Assembly (NCBI RefSeq): GCF_009796825.1
Contig: NZ_CP047030.1
Location: forward strand, 1,463,501 to 1,527,500
Length of the DNA: 64,000 nt
DNA from: Algibacter sp. L3A6
GTDB taxonomy: Bacteria > Bacteroidota > Bacteroidia > Flavobacteriales > Flavobacteriaceae
Reading direction: 5' to 3'
Shown in pieces: positions 55,933 through 63,499 of this stretch. The translations under genes and the position numbers were made by a program. How positions within the stretch are numbered: position 1 is the stretch's first letter; the number at the start of each line of letters is the position of its first letter. The notes under the pieces are model-generated. The model was not told the origin of the DNA. It saw only the letters and a list, made by a program, of their open reading frames with translations, and did not search any database.

Positions 55933-57265
55933 TATCGTATTCCTTTATTTTATTATAAAGTGTTTTTCTAGTAATATTCAATAATTTTGCAGCGTTAGTT
56001 TTATTATTATTTGCTTCTTTTAAAGCATTTATAATAAGTGTTTTTTCGTTTTCTTTTGTCGAAAAACTAGCGTTATTCTGCACCGTTTCTTTAGGTTGCG
56101 TTAACTCGCTTGGTAAAACATTGGTATCAATAAGCTCTGTTTGTGTTAGCAAGGTGGCACGTTTAATAACATTAGATAATTCTCTTAAATTACCAGGCCA
56201 AGCATAATCTAAAAATATATTAAGTACACTTTTAGAAAAACCAATTACCGATTTATTTAATTGCTTATTAGCTTTTTCTAAAAAGAAATCGGCATAAAGA
56301 ATTAAGTCGTTGTTTCTCTCTTTTAGGTTAGGTATTTTAATAGAGAATTCATTCAATCTATGGTATAAATCTTCACGAAAAGTCCCTTTTTCAACAGCAA
56401 GAAGTAGATCTTCATTTGTTGCAGTTATCAACCTAATATCAACATTAATTTCAGTATTACTACCCACAGGTTTTACTTTTCGTTCTTGTAAAGCACGAAG
56501 TAATTGTATTTGATTTTCGTAAGTTAGATTTCCAACTTCATCTAAAAATAAAGTACCACCATTTGCGGCTTCAAAATGACCTATTTTATCCTCTGTTGCA
56601 CCGGTAAAAGAACCTTTTTTATGTCCAAAAAATTCACTCGAAGCGATCTCCTTTGGAATGGCACCACAATCTACAGGTATAAACGGTTTATCTTTTCTTA
56701 AACTTTCTAAATGAATTGTTTTTGCAACAACCTCTTTACCTGTACCACTTTCACCAGTAATTAAAACCGATAAATCTGTTGGAGCAACTAATTTAATATA
56801 CTCATTTAAGATTTTAGAAGCGGCACTAATACCTTTAACAAACTCTGTATTTGTGCTATTTTTTTGTTCTTTATTTATTTTTTCTGGTGTACTACTCGTA
56901 GTTGCTTTTTGTTCTAAAGCATTATTAATAACTTCTAAAACTTCATCTGGATTAAAAGGTTTAGAAATGTAGTCAAAAGCACCTTGTTTCATGGCTTGTA
57001 CAGCGGTAGAAACTTCAGCATAACCCGTCATTAAAACAACAGGAACAGTGTTTTTATCCTTTTTTATTTGCTTTAATAAATCAATACCACTACCATCTGG
57101 TAGTCTTAAATCGGTAAAAACTAAATCGTATTTTTGATTTTTTAAAAGGGTAGAAGCGCTATTAATATTATAGCTTAAAGTTACTGCATATTGATGGCGT
57201 TCTAAAAAATGTTTTAGCATTTTAGAAAAAGAGACATCATCTTCAATTAATAAGATTTGCTTCAT
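55925..57265 (-). CDS. sigma-54-dependent NtrC-family response regulator
   Basis: The 446-residue protein has a receiver domain (1-120, phospho-acceptor D52 in LVFTDLRLPDG), an AAA+ domain with Walker A GESGTGKE (about 168), the sigma-54 contact loop as GSFTGA (in place of GAFTGA, a common variant), Walker B GGTLFLDEVGNL, and a Fis-type helix-turn-helix at the C-terminus (NNKTNAAKLLNITRKTLYNKI). It activates sigma-54 promoters when phosphorylated. It is convergent with the hybrid kinase and transcribed away from a strong terminator that separates it from the PepSY-like array. Confidence 0.95.
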   Translation of the reverse strand: MKQILLIEDDVSFSKMLKHFLERHQYAVTLSYNINSASTLLKNQKYDLVFTDLRLPDGSGIDLLKQIKKDKNTVPVVLMTGYAEVSTAVQAMKQGAFDYISKPFNPDEVLEVINNALEQKATTSSTPEKINKEQKNSTNTEFVKGISAASKILNEYIKLVAPTDLSVLITGESGTGKEVVAKTIHLESLRKDKPFIPVDCGAIPKEIASSEFFGHKKGSFTGATEDKIGHFEAANGGTLFLDEVGNLTYENQIQLLRALQERKVKPVGSNTEINVDIRLITATNEDLLLAVEKGTFREDLYHRLNEFSIKIPNLKERNNDLILYADFFLEKANKQLNKSVIGFSKSVLNIFLDYAWPGNLRELSNVIKRATLLTQTELIDTNVLPSELTQPKETVQNNASFSTKENEKTLIINALKEANNNKTNAAKLLNITRKTLYNKIKEYDIN

Positions 57266-57324
57266 AAAAAAGTATTGTTCTACAAATGTATTAAGTTTAA
57301 TGGATAGGTAAATTTTATAAACAC

Positions 57325-57359
57325 AAAAAAAGACGTTTTATTTCAAAACGTCTTTTTTT
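57325..57359. terminator. strong bidirectional terminator at end of tandem array
   Basis: AAAAAAAGACGTTTT (57325-57339) pairs perfectly with AAAACGTCTTTTTTT (57345-57359) around a five-base loop, with long A and T tracts on both sides. For the minus strand it ends the PepSY-like array transcript before the sigma-54 activator gene. Confidence 0.92.
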
Positions 57360-57379
57360 AAGAATGGTGTTATATAACA

Positions 57380-57709
57380 CTATTCCATAGTTTCTTGAGT
57401 TGCCTCAACATCTTTTGCTTGTAACCAGTTACCATCTTTATCAGCATACACAACATTGTCTGTATCGTCCATAGTAATTTCAAGTTTGTATTGCTCGCTG
57501 CTGTTTACATAAGCTTTGTTTAAAGTTGCTGTAGATAAATCTTTAGCTACGGCATCAGTTACTGCAGTTGGTACATTTTCTAAAGCTACTTCTTTAAAAT
57601 CTTCAGAGATAGAAACCGTTGCGATTTCAGATTGAATAGGGTTTACTGTTAAAGCGAAAGTTGATAATCCACTTGCTACGATTGCTACTGCTAAAATTAA
57701 TTTTTTCAT
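57380..57709 (-). CDS. secreted PepSY-like protein, tandem copy 1
   Basis: The 109-residue product has a signal peptide (MKKLILAVAIVASGLSTFAL) and a single small domain: VALENVPTAVTDAVAKDLST, then a KAYVNSSEQYKLEITM strand and NVVYADKDGNWLQAKDVE. This pattern fits the PepSY-like/BLIP-fold family (PF11396) common in Bacteroidota. It is nearly identical to copy 2 at the DNA level, differing at the extreme C-terminus (ends ATQETME). It is the last gene of a four-copy array. The function is unknown. Confidence 0.87.
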   Translation of the reverse strand: MKKLILAVAIVASGLSTFALTVNPIQSEIATVSISEDFKEVALENVPTAVTDAVAKDLSTATLNKAYVNSSEQYKLEITMDDTDNVVYADKDGNWLQAKDVEATQETME

Positions 57710-57742
57710 GATTTTTATGTTTACTTAATTATTTATATAATA

Positions 57743-58087
57743 TTACTCTTCAATAGTTTCTTCAGTATCTTGAGCTGGAGCTTCAACATCTTTTGCTTGT
57801 AACCAGTTACCATCTTTATCGGCATATACAACATTGTCTGTACCGTCCATAGTAATTTCAAGTTTGTATTGCTCGCTGCTGTTTACATAAGCTTTGTTTA
57901 AAGTTGCTGTAGATAAATCTTTAGCTACGGCATCAGTTACTGCAGTTGGTACATTTTCTAAAGCAACTTCTTTAAAATCTTCAGTGATAGAAACCGTTGA
58001 GATTTCAGTTTGAATAGGGTTTACTGTTAAAGCGAAAGTTGATAATCCACTTGCTACGATTGCTACTGCTAAAATTAATTTTTTCAT
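57743..58087 (-). CDS. secreted PepSY-like protein, tandem copy 2
   Basis: The 114-residue paralogue of copy 1 has the same signal peptide and a nearly identical domain, with SITEDF in place of SISEDF and a longer acidic tail (APAQDTEETIEE). The 33-base spacer to copy 1 is AT-rich and resembles the other spacers, so whole units including their leaders were duplicated. The near identity suggests a recent duplication or gene conversion. Confidence 0.87.
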   Translation of the reverse strand: MKKLILAVAIVASGLSTFALTVNPIQTEISTVSITEDFKEVALENVPTAVTDAVAKDLSTATLNKAYVNSSEQYKLEITMDGTDNVVYADKDGNWLQAKDVEAPAQDTEETIEE

Positions 58088-58130
58088 GATTTTTTATGTT
58101 TTAAATGTTTACTTAATTATTTATAAAATA

Positions 58131-58475
58131 TTACTCTTCAATAGTTTCTTCAGTATCTTGAGCTGGAGCTTCAACATCTGATGCTTTTAACCAGTTACCA
58201 TCTTTATCAGCATATACAACATTGTCTGTACCGTCCATAGTAATTTCAAGTTTGTATTGCTCACTACTATTTACGTAAGCTTTGTTTATGGTCGCTGTAG
58301 AAAAATCTTTTGCTACTGCTGCAGTAACTTCCGCTGGTACATTTTCTAAAGCAACTTCTTTAAATTCTTCAGAAATAGAAACCGTTGTGATTTCAGATTG
58401 AATAGGGTTTACTGTTAAAGCGAAAGTTGATAATCCACTTGCTACGATTGCTACTGCTAAAATTAATTTTTTCAT
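58131..58475 (-). CDS. secreted PepSY-like protein, tandem copy 3
   Basis: The 114-residue paralogue shares the signal peptide and the acidic APAQDTEETIEE tail with copy 2. In the middle it differs: VPAEVTAAVAKDFSTATIN and WLKASDVE, features that link it partly with copy 4 (FSTATIN). It is therefore intermediate and helps to show the order of duplication. Spacer to copy 2 is 43 bases. Confidence 0.87.
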   Translation of the reverse strand: MKKLILAVAIVASGLSTFALTVNPIQSEITTVSISEEFKEVALENVPAEVTAAVAKDFSTATINKAYVNSSEQYKLEITMDGTDNVVYADKDGNWLKASDVEAPAQDTEETIEE

Positions 58476-58514
58476 GATTTTTATGTTTTAATGTTTACTA
58501 ATTATTGATAAATA

Positions 58515-58844
58515 TTATTGTTCAGTTGATGGCGCTACTTCAATATCTGTTAATTTTAACCAGTTACCATCTTTATCAACATAAACCACGTTGTCTGTAC
58601 CGTCGATAGTAAGTTCAATTTTGTATTGCTCACTGCTGTTTACATAAGCCTTGTTTATGGTAGCTGTAGAGAAATTTTTAGTTACAGCTTCAGTAACTGC
58701 AGTTGGTATATTTTCTAAAGCAACTTCTTTAAATTCTTCTGTGATAGAAATAGTTGTTATTTCAGATTGAATAGGGTTTATTGTTAATGCGTAAGTTGAT
58801 AATCCACTTGCTACAACTGCTACTGCTAAAATTAATTTTTTCAT
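58515..58844 (-). CDS. secreted PepSY-like protein, tandem copy 4 (first in operon)
   Basis: The 109-residue protein is the most diverged copy, with TYALTINPIQ, ENIPTAVTEAVTKNFSTATIN, YKIELTIDGTDNVVYVD and a short tail (EVAPSTEQ). It is the promoter-proximal gene of the array. The upstream 380 bases should hold the promoter; I found no TGGCACG-N4-TTGC sigma-54 site there. Confidence 0.87.
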   Translation of the reverse strand: MKKLILAVAVVASGLSTYALTINPIQSEITTISITEEFKEVALENIPTAVTEAVTKNFSTATINKAYVNSSEQYKIELTIDGTDNVVYVDKDGNWLKLTDIEVAPSTEQ

Positions 58845-59224
58845 GATTTTTTCGTTTTATGATTATTGTAAATTGTTTTACGATGAGTTAATTGAAATAA
58901 ATATGCCGTAACTGAAATTAAATGAATTAAAAAACTTAATAACTTGATATATAGGTGATTAATATTTTTGTAAAAAAAATAGAATAATTTTTGTTGTGTA
59001 ATAAGTGTATAAAAAAGAAGATTGATGGGTAAATATTACCCAACTGATGTGTTTATTTTCTTTGGAAGAAGGAATGCATGAAAAATAAATATATAGATGA
59101 AAAATTTTAGAGCTTCAGTTTATAGCTTAGAACCTATTTTTAAAAGTGGATACCGTTAAAACCTTAGATTTGTAACATATCTGATATATAGATCATTAAG
59201 TTTAACCAACTAAAAACCAATCAA
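58845..59224. other. divergent intergenic region of PepSY-like array and DUF3575 gene
   Basis: These 380 bases contain no gene. They should carry the array promoter (-) and the promoter of the DUF3575 gene (+). TAGATTTG at 59165-59172 matches TAnnTTTG for the plus strand. The minus strand has no clear box. GATATATAGGTGATTAATA near 58947 and GATATATAGATCATTAAG near 59182 look like a degenerate direct repeat and could be a regulator site. Confidence 0.45.
59165..59172 (+). promoter_or_regulatory. -7 promoter box (TAGATTTG) for DUF3575 gene
   Basis: TAGATTTG is an exact TAnnTTTG match, 52 bases before the ATG at 59225. No -33 TTG is seen. Confidence 0.4.
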
Positions 59225-59812
59225 ATGAATTTTAAATTATATGCATTCAGTATTATTCTGTGTATAGGAAGTTTTCAAATATATGCTCAAGAAGATTCCA
59301 TTGCAGTACAGAAAGAAACATACATAAAAGGTAACGCTGCTACCATTTTATTAGGCGTTCCACATATTGGTATTGAAACTACGGTTGGTAAAAAGTTTAG
59401 TTATCAATTTGATGTTATGGCTTCGTTTTGGAATTCTATAGACGGTTTACCTTATAAATTTGGTATTGCCACTTCAGAATTAAGATATCATTTCAAAAAA
59501 CGTTTTCACGGAATTTATGCTGGTGCGCATGTAGCAGGCACAACCTTTAAAATAGCTAAAAACTTTAGAGTTCGCGATTTCGAATATCAGCAAGGTTTGG
59601 GCTATATGGTTGGATCTACTATTGGTTTTCAAAAGAAATTAAAAGGCAAATGGATGCTCGATGTTTTTATAGGTGGTGGTTGGCATCAAGGGTATTACAA
59701 AGGCTATCATGTAGATACTGGCGAACGTCTAGAACCTGCAACTAAGTACAATAAGAGCGGGGAGTGGTTACCTTACCGAGGTGGTATTATGCTAGCGTAT
59801 AAAATTAACTAG
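59225..59812 (+). CDS. DUF3575-like outer-membrane protein
   Basis: The 195-residue product has a signal peptide ending QIYAQ and strands typical of DUF3575 (PF12099): KGNAATILLGVPHIGIETTVGKKFSYQFDV, then ELRYHFKKRFHGIYAGAHV and LDVFIGGGWHQGYYKGY. It is probably an eight-stranded barrel. It is divergent from the PepSY-like array across a 380-base region. The function is unknown. Confidence 0.8.
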   Translation: MNFKLYAFSIILCIGSFQIYAQEDSIAVQKETYIKGNAATILLGVPHIGIETTVGKKFSYQFDVMASFWNSIDGLPYKFGIATSELRYHFKKRFHGIYAGAHVAGTTFKIAKNFRVRDFEYQQGLGYMVGSTIGFQKKLKGKWMLDVFIGGGWHQGYYKGYHVDTGERLEPATKYNKSGEWLPYRGGIMLAYKIN

Positions 59813-59896
59813 GTAAAACAATCTCTAAATTTGATGCGTAAATAAAAAATGGTTTATAAAATATTTCATTACTTTGTGTAAACCTCTATTAAATTT

Positions 59897-60577
59897 ATGT
59901 TCGACGATATTTTAAGAGCTATTCCTTTCGGAATTATTTTAGCATTCACCATTGGTCCAGTATTTTTTGTACTGCTAGAAACTAGCGCTACAAAAGGATT
60001 TAGGAGTGCTTTAATATTTGATAGTGGCGTTATGTTGGCCGATATACTTTTTATATTGGTAGCCTTTTTTAGTACCAATAAACTTCTTGAAAAAATAAAA
60101 GACGATCCTAATTTTCTAATCTTTGGTGGTGTACTTTTATTGGTTTACGGTTTAATTTCATTTATAAAAACATCAAAATCTTTTAGAGAAATTGTTCGCG
60201 AATACCATAAAGTTGAAATAAAAAAGGGCTACGGAAAGCTATTTTTAAAAGGTTTTTTACTTAATTTTATTAATATTGGTGTGCTACTAGGTTGGGTTGC
60301 TTTTATTGTTTTGGCAAACTCGCTTACCACATCTAAAAATGGTGTAATTGTATTTTTAAGCACTATTTTAATTGTTTATTTTATAACCGATTTAGCAAAA
60401 ATAGTAGTTGCTAAAAAGCTTAAAAATAAATTAACACCGCGCTTAATCTATAAAACTAAAAAAGTAATTGCATTGGTTATTTTAGGTTTTGGAGTGTTGC
60501 TTTTGGCACAGGCCTTCTTTCCAAAAGAGAAGGAATTACTTAAAGAAAAGTTTGAGCAAATTAGCCCGATAAATTAA
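59897..60577 (+). CDS. LysE-family amino-acid exporter
   Basis: The 226-residue inner-membrane protein has six hydrophobic segments and the LysE/RhtB start pattern: a first helix with IILAFTIGPVFFVLLETS and FRSALIFDSGVMLADILFI. The fourth segment has KGFLLNFINIGVLLGWVAF, the usual Asn/Pro-region equivalent. Family members export basic or small amino acids. It ends before a strong bidirectional terminator. Substrate is not predictable. Confidence 0.87.
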   Translation: MFDDILRAIPFGIILAFTIGPVFFVLLETSATKGFRSALIFDSGVMLADILFILVAFFSTNKLLEKIKDDPNFLIFGGVLLLVYGLISFIKTSKSFREIVREYHKVEIKKGYGKLFLKGFLLNFINIGVLLGWVAFIVLANSLTTSKNGVIVFLSTILIVYFITDLAKIVVAKKLKNKLTPRLIYKTKKVIALVILGFGVLLLAQAFFPKEKELLKEKFEQISPIN

Positions 60578-60624
60578 TATTTAAGAATACTAATAGCCTT
60601 AAGAGTTATAAATATTGGCATATA

Positions 60625-60657
60625 AAAAAAGCTTCCTAAAATTTAGGAAGCTTTTTT
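60625..60657. terminator. bidirectional terminator between lysE-type gene and tRNA-Cys
   Basis: AAAAAAGCTTCCT (60625-60637) pairs with AGGAAGCTTTTTT (60645-60657), with a 7-base loop. It serves the plus-strand exporter gene and the minus-strand tRNA, whose 3' end is 5 bases away. Confidence 0.92.
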
Positions 60658-60661
60658 GTTG

Positions 60662-60732
60662 AGGTGTCGAGCGGATTCGAACCGCTGTAGCAGCTTTTGC
60701 AGAGCTGAGCCTAGCCACTCGGCCACGACACC
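60662..60732 (-). tRNA. tRNA-Cys (GCA)
   Basis: On the minus strand the acceptor arms GGTGTCG and CGACACC pair fully. The D arm is GCCGAGTGGCTAGGC, the anticodon stem CAGCT/AGCTG encloses the loop CTGCAAA with anticodon GCA, and the T arm is AGCGG-TTCGAAT-CCGCT. The discriminator base is U, as usual for tRNA-Cys. CCA is not encoded. It lies 50 bases downstream of folB on the same strand, so co-transcription is possible. Confidence 0.97.
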
Positions 60733-60782
60733 TTATTGGAGGTGCAAATTTAAAAAATTTTTACAATTTCCAACACTTTAAA

Positions 60783-61145
60783 TTACTTTTTATGCTTTTC
60801 GGTCATTTTTATAGTTACTCGAGCCACGTCGCCACCAATGGGAGGGTTTAATTTACTTACCCAAACTGTTGCTTTGCTCACCATGGTATCTTCTTCAAAA
60901 ATACGATTTAAAATACGCTTGGCTACCGTTTCTAAAAGATAAGACGGAATGTCCATTTCTTCTTTTATAACGCGATTTAAAAACACGTAATCTACGGTAT
61001 CACTAAGTTTATCTGTTTTAGCAGATTCTTGTAAATTAGCTTTAACCTTTAAATCTACTCGGTAATCGCTACCAATTTTTGTTTCTTCTTTTAGACAACC
61101 GTGGTATGCAAATACCCGAATGTTTTCAACTTTTATTATTCCCAT
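60783..61145 (-). CDS. folB: dihydroneopterin aldolase
   Basis: The 120-residue protein matches FolB: KVENIRVFAYHGCLKEETKIGSDYRVDLKV, the active-site glutamate region, DTVDYVFLNRVIKEEM, YLLETVAKRILNRIF and KLNPPIGGDVARVTI with the catalytic lysine. It converts dihydroneopterin to hydroxymethyl-dihydropterin and glycolaldehyde in folate synthesis. Its first base is also the last base of the upstream zinc-ribbon gene, so the two are translationally coupled. Confidence 0.94.
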   Translation of the reverse strand: MGIIKVENIRVFAYHGCLKEETKIGSDYRVDLKVKANLQESAKTDKLSDTVDYVFLNRVIKEEMDIPSYLLETVAKRILNRIFEEDTMVSKATVWVSKLNPPIGGDVARVTIKMTEKHKK

Positions 61146-61354
61146 TAGTTTGTAAATAAATCAAAAATGTTACTCAAGGCGCTCGTTTTGGCTTTGTAAA
61201 ATTCGGTATATGTACAACGTTTGCACGTTACCGAAGTAAATTTTTTGTTCTGTATATCAAATATTTTAGACCATCGGCCACCAGTGGCGCGCATTTCACC
61301 GGTTTCAAATTCTCTATTTCCGCATTTAGGACAACTGTAATTATTATTTTTCAT
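61145..61354 (-). CDS. small zinc-ribbon protein
   Basis: The 69-residue protein has two CxxC pairs, SCPKCGNREF (residues 8-11) and VTCKRCTYTEFY (about 44-47), matching the ZinC_ribbon_13/DUF2082 family (PF09855) of presumed nucleic-acid-binding proteins. The EFYKAK segment after the second pair is characteristic. It overlaps folB by one base. The role is unknown. Confidence 0.85.
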   Translation of the reverse strand: MKNNNYSCPKCGNREFETGEMRATGGRWSKIFDIQNKKFTSVTCKRCTYTEFYKAKTSALSNIFDLFTN

Positions 61355-61442
61355 GGCATAGCTTTTAAAATATTAGTTACAAATAATCCAAATTTGTTAC
61401 GCTTCTTAATTAGAATTAGGTCAAAAATAACTTGAATTTACG

Positions 61443-61450
61443 TAATTTTG
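61443..61450 (+). promoter_or_regulatory. -7 promoter box (TAATTTTG) for glnS
   Basis: TAATTTTG matches TAnnTTTG, 18 bases before the ATG at 61469. It overlaps an in-frame TTG at 61448, which argues against that codon as the start. Confidence 0.4.
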
Positions 61451-61468
61451 AAGCTTATTGATTTAAAT

Positions 61469-63478
61469 ATGTCTGAAGAAAGAAAATCACTCAATTTTTT
61501 AGAGCAAATTATAGAAGAAGATTTGGCAAATGGAATGTCAAAAGAAAATCTTCGTTTTAGATTTCCACCAGAACCTAATGGGTATTTGCACATTGGCCAC
61601 ACTAAAGCTATAGGTATTAGTTTTGGTTTAGGTGAAAAATATAATGCACCCGTAAACTTACGTTTTGATGATACAAATCCGGCTAAAGAAGAGCAGGAAT
61701 ATGTAGATGCCATTAAGGAAGATGTATCGTGGTTGGGGTATAAATGGGATAAGGAATTATTCTCGTCCGATTATTTTCAGCAACTTTACGATTGGGCCGT
61801 ATATTTTATAAAAGAAGGAAAAGCTTATATCGATTCGCAGTCTAGCGAAGCTATGGCCGAACAAAAAGGAACGCCAACACAACCAGGTGTTGATGGTCCT
61901 TTTAGAAATAGAAGCGTTGAAGAAAACCTCGATTTATTCGAACGTATGAAAGCGGGAGAATTTAATGAAGGTGAACATATTTTACGTGCTAAAATCGATA
62001 TGCAACATGTAAATATGTTAATGCGTGACCCGATTATGTATCGTATTTTAAAGAAGCATCATCATAGAACGGCAAACGATTGGTGTATTTACCCAATGTA
62101 CGATTGGACGCATGGTGAAAGTGATTATTTAGAGCAAGTATCACACTCGTTGTGTTCATTAGAATTTAAACCTCACAGAGAGCTTTACGATTGGTTTTTA
62201 GACCAAGTGGTTACAGAAGATAAATTACGCCCTAAACAACGTGAATTTGCACGTTTAAACCTAAGTTACACCATAATGAGTAAGCGTAAGTTGCTTAAAT
62301 TGGTTGAGGATGGTGTGGTTAATGGTTGGGACGACCCTAGAATGCCAACTATTTCCGGTTTGCGTCGTAGAGGTTATACGCCAAATTCCATTCGAAAATT
62401 TGTGGAAGCAGTTGGTGTTGCCAAACGTGAAAACATGATTGATGTATCACTTTTAGAATTTTGTATTCGCGAAGATTTAAACAAAACGGCACCACGTGTT
62501 ATGGCGGTTTTAGACCCGATTAAAGTGGTAATTAAAAACTATCCAGAAGATAAAGAGGAATGGTTTGAAGCTGAAAATAATCAAGAAGATGATGCCGCTG
62601 GTTTTAGAAAAGTGCCATTTTCTCGTGAAATTTATATTGAAAAAGAAGATTTTAAAGAAGAAGCAAGTAATAAGTTTTTCCGTTTAAAATTAGGTGGAGA
62701 AGTACGATTGAAAAACGCATATATTATTAAAGCAGAATCGGTTGTAAAAGATGCTAACGGTAGTATTACAGAAGTACATTGTACTTATTCTGATGATACG
62801 GAACGTCGTGTAAAAGGGACCTTGCATTGGGTTTCTATAAAACATGCCGTTAAGGCAGAAGTTAGAGAATACGATCGTTTATTTTTAGATGAAGCTCCAG
62901 ATAGCCATCAAGACAAAGACTTTATGGAATTTGTAAATCCAGATTCTTTAAAACTTGTTGAAGCTTTTGTTGAGCCAAGTTTACAAGATGCTGAGGTAGG
63001 GCAAAGGTTTCAATTTCAACGTTTAGGATATTTTAATGTCGATAACGATTCGTCTTCAGATAAATTAGTATTCAATAAAACGGTTGGTTTGCGTGATTCT
63101 TGGGCTAAGGTTAAACCACAACCAGCAGCTAATACAAACACGAATAATAATCAGCAAAAAACACAACAACAATCGCAAAGAAAAGCAATTGATGTGATTC
63201 AAAAATTAGGAAAAAAGTATACAAATTTACCTGATGAGAAACGACTAAAAGTTAGATCTGAAATTATAGAATTAGCTAAAGATGTTACTTACGATGAGGT
63301 AGAACCACTTTTTAACACTGCTGTTAAAAAAGTAGGAACGCGTATTGCTGTAGCCCTTATTTTGAAAGTTTTGTTAGAAAGCGGACAAGCCAAAAATGAT
63401 GATGTCAATAGCTTTATTGAAAAAGCGTTGGAAGATAAAAATGAGTTATTAGTAGAAGAAGCTAAAACGTTCAATTAA
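61469..63478 (+). CDS. glnS: glutaminyl-tRNA synthetase with extra C-terminal domain
   Basis: The 669-residue enzyme has the class I motifs: PPEPNGYLHIGHTKAI (HIGH, about 32-47) and LSYTIMSKRKLLKLV (KMSKS equivalent). The two beta-barrel anticodon-binding domains run to about 550, where E. coli GlnRS (554 residues) ends. A glutamine/asparagine-rich linker (ANTNTNNNQQKTQQQSQRK) then leads to a helical domain of about 95 residues (IDVIQKLGKKYTNLPDEK onwards). This resembles the appended tail (YqeY/GatB-like) known in Deinococcus GlnRS, but I cannot confirm homology. The start at 61469 (MSEERKSLNFLEQII) is preferred to a TTG at 61448. Confidence 0.95.
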   Translation: MSEERKSLNFLEQIIEEDLANGMSKENLRFRFPPEPNGYLHIGHTKAIGISFGLGEKYNAPVNLRFDDTNPAKEEQEYVDAIKEDVSWLGYKWDKELFSSDYFQQLYDWAVYFIKEGKAYIDSQSSEAMAEQKGTPTQPGVDGPFRNRSVEENLDLFERMKAGEFNEGEHILRAKIDMQHVNMLMRDPIMYRILKKHHHRTANDWCIYPMYDWTHGESDYLEQVSHSLCSLEFKPHRELYDWFLDQVVTEDKLRPKQREFARLNLSYTIMSKRKLLKLVEDGVVNGWDDPRMPTISGLRRRGYTPNSIRKFVEAVGVAKRENMIDVSLLEFCIREDLNKTAPRVMAVLDPIKVVIKNYPEDKEEWFEAENNQEDDAAGFRKVPFSREIYIEKEDFKEEASNKFFRLKLGGEVRLKNAYIIKAESVVKDANGSITEVHCTYSDDTERRVKGTLHWVSIKHAVKAEVREYDRLFLDEAPDSHQDKDFMEFVNPDSLKLVEAFVEPSLQDAEVGQRFQFQRLGYFNVDNDSSSDKLVFNKTVGLRDSWAKVKPQPAANTNTNNNQQKTQQQSQRKAIDVIQKLGKKYTNLPDEKRLKVRSEIIELAKDVTYDEVEPLFNTAVKKVGTRIAVALILKVLLESGQAKNDDVNSFIEKALEDKNELLVEEAKTFN

Positions 63479-63499
63479 ATACAAGCTTACTTATAACAT

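Noticed and set aside
58845..59224. A sigma-54 promoter for the PepSY-like array.
   Set aside because: I looked for TGGCACG-N4-TTGC on the minus strand (and its complement on the plus strand) and found no match.
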